From NCBI RefSeq assembly GCF_003072065.1, contig NZ_QCYG01000002.1:372001-436000 (forward strand): DNA of 64,000 nucleotides, in the 5' to 3' direction. Below, piece by piece: positions 63,931 through 64,000 of this stretch; position 1 is the first letter of the stretch; each line of letters opens with the position of its first letter. Below the pieces are notes generated by a model. That model had not been told where the DNA came from. It saw only the letters and a program-made list of their open reading frames with translations, and made no database searches. Origin of the DNA: Thalassorhabdomicrobium marinisediminis. GTDB taxonomy: Bacteria; Pseudomonadota; Alphaproteobacteria; Rhodobacterales; Rhodobacteraceae. Made by a program: the position numbers and the translations under genes.

Positions 63931-64000
63931 ATGGCCCAGCATCGCACCGACCGTTCGCAACTCAGCACCCCCATGATGATTCTGATCACCGCCGTTGGCG
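63931..64000 (+). CDS. Start of an unidentified gene, cut by the window end (partial)
   Basis: The first 23 codons after ATG 63931 read MAQHRTDRSQLSTPMMILIT and a short hydrophobic end. An in-frame ATG lies six codons upstream (63913); AGGA at 63917-63920 favours 63931. The hydrophobic MMILITAVG may begin a membrane segment. Too little is present to name a family. Confidence 0.5.
   Translation, partial: MAQHRTDRSQLSTPMMILITAVG

Noticed and set aside
1-64000. Mobile elements, prophage or integration sites in the window
   Set aside because: No transposase, integrase or phage protein is seen. The only tRNA (58664-58738) is not followed by a partial duplicate of its 3' end in its vicinity.

Overview
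The window is a gene-dense, high-GC chromosomal segment of an alphaproteobacterium, almost certainly a member of the Rhodobacteraceae (Roseobacter-like). The placement rests on family-typical proteins and gene orders that I recognise: a DUF3035 lipoprotein after lspA, an SDHAF4-like DUF1674 protein beside rsmB, a heparinase-like protein between rsmB and purH, ftsK followed by lolA, an RpoE-ChrR pair, a DinB with an N-terminal zinc ribbon, and a MutL that carries endonuclease motifs. I see no insertion sequence, prophage, plasmid function, CRISPR array or rRNA. It reads as core genome with small accessory patches.

Layout. 1-11.5 kb: end of a response regulator, xth, the cnoX/LON-domain/Trm112-like operon, ubiH-type monooxygenase, amidase, aminotransferase, ftsK, an ExoD-family protein and lolA. 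11.5-15.3 kb: lytic transglycosylase lipoprotein, hspQ, gamma-glutamyltransferase with a small membrane protein, and free methionine-R-sulfoxide reductase. 15.3-21.8 kb: a methyl-group operon with an XRE-cupin regulator preceded by a perfect inverted repeat, two FAD/GcvT dehydrogenases and a homocysteine methyltransferase between them; it looks like a glycine-betaine to dimethylglycine to sarcosine to glycine pathway feeding methionine and folate. 21.8-28 kb: rarD, rluA, an unusual kinase-like fusion, aldehyde dehydrogenase, 1-Cys peroxiredoxin and two Tat-exported L,D-transpeptidases. 28-37 kb: the normally compact rbfA-truB-rpsO-pnp cluster, here on the minus strand and interrupted by unrelated genes. 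37-49.2 kb: dapB, DUF1674, rsmB, heparinase-like gene, purH, lspA, DUF3035, an M16 peptidase pair, mutL and two small lipoproteins. 49.2-54.1 kb: rpoE-chrR, diverging from a FAD oxidoreductase/DUF1365/SDR/DUF3775 set that resembles a reduced version of the singlet-oxygen (RpoE) regulon. 54.1-64 kb: a saccharopine-dehydrogenase-like protein, a cysteine-free caspase-like envelope protein, a secreted PPC-like protein, rpmJ, tRNA-Val(GAC), N-formylglutamate amidohydrolase, dinB, SPFH/NfeD pair, two tandem small paralogs, pyrF and the first codons of a last gene.

The most interesting structures outside ordinary gene content are a dispersed ~38-bp intergenic repeat (34853 and 61054), the palindromic operator of the methyl operon, the trimmed RpoE cluster, the kinase plus acyl-CoA-synthetase-like fusion, the cysteine-free caspase-like protein, the tandem small paralogs near pyrF, and three convergent gene pairs that share the palindromic stop tetranucleotide CTAG. 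No intergenic stretch exceeds 300 bases; the longest are 139-408, 10612-10882, 12164-12451, 14573-14828 and 50504-50775. In 12164-12451 and 14573-14828 I see only presumed promoters without convincing boxes.
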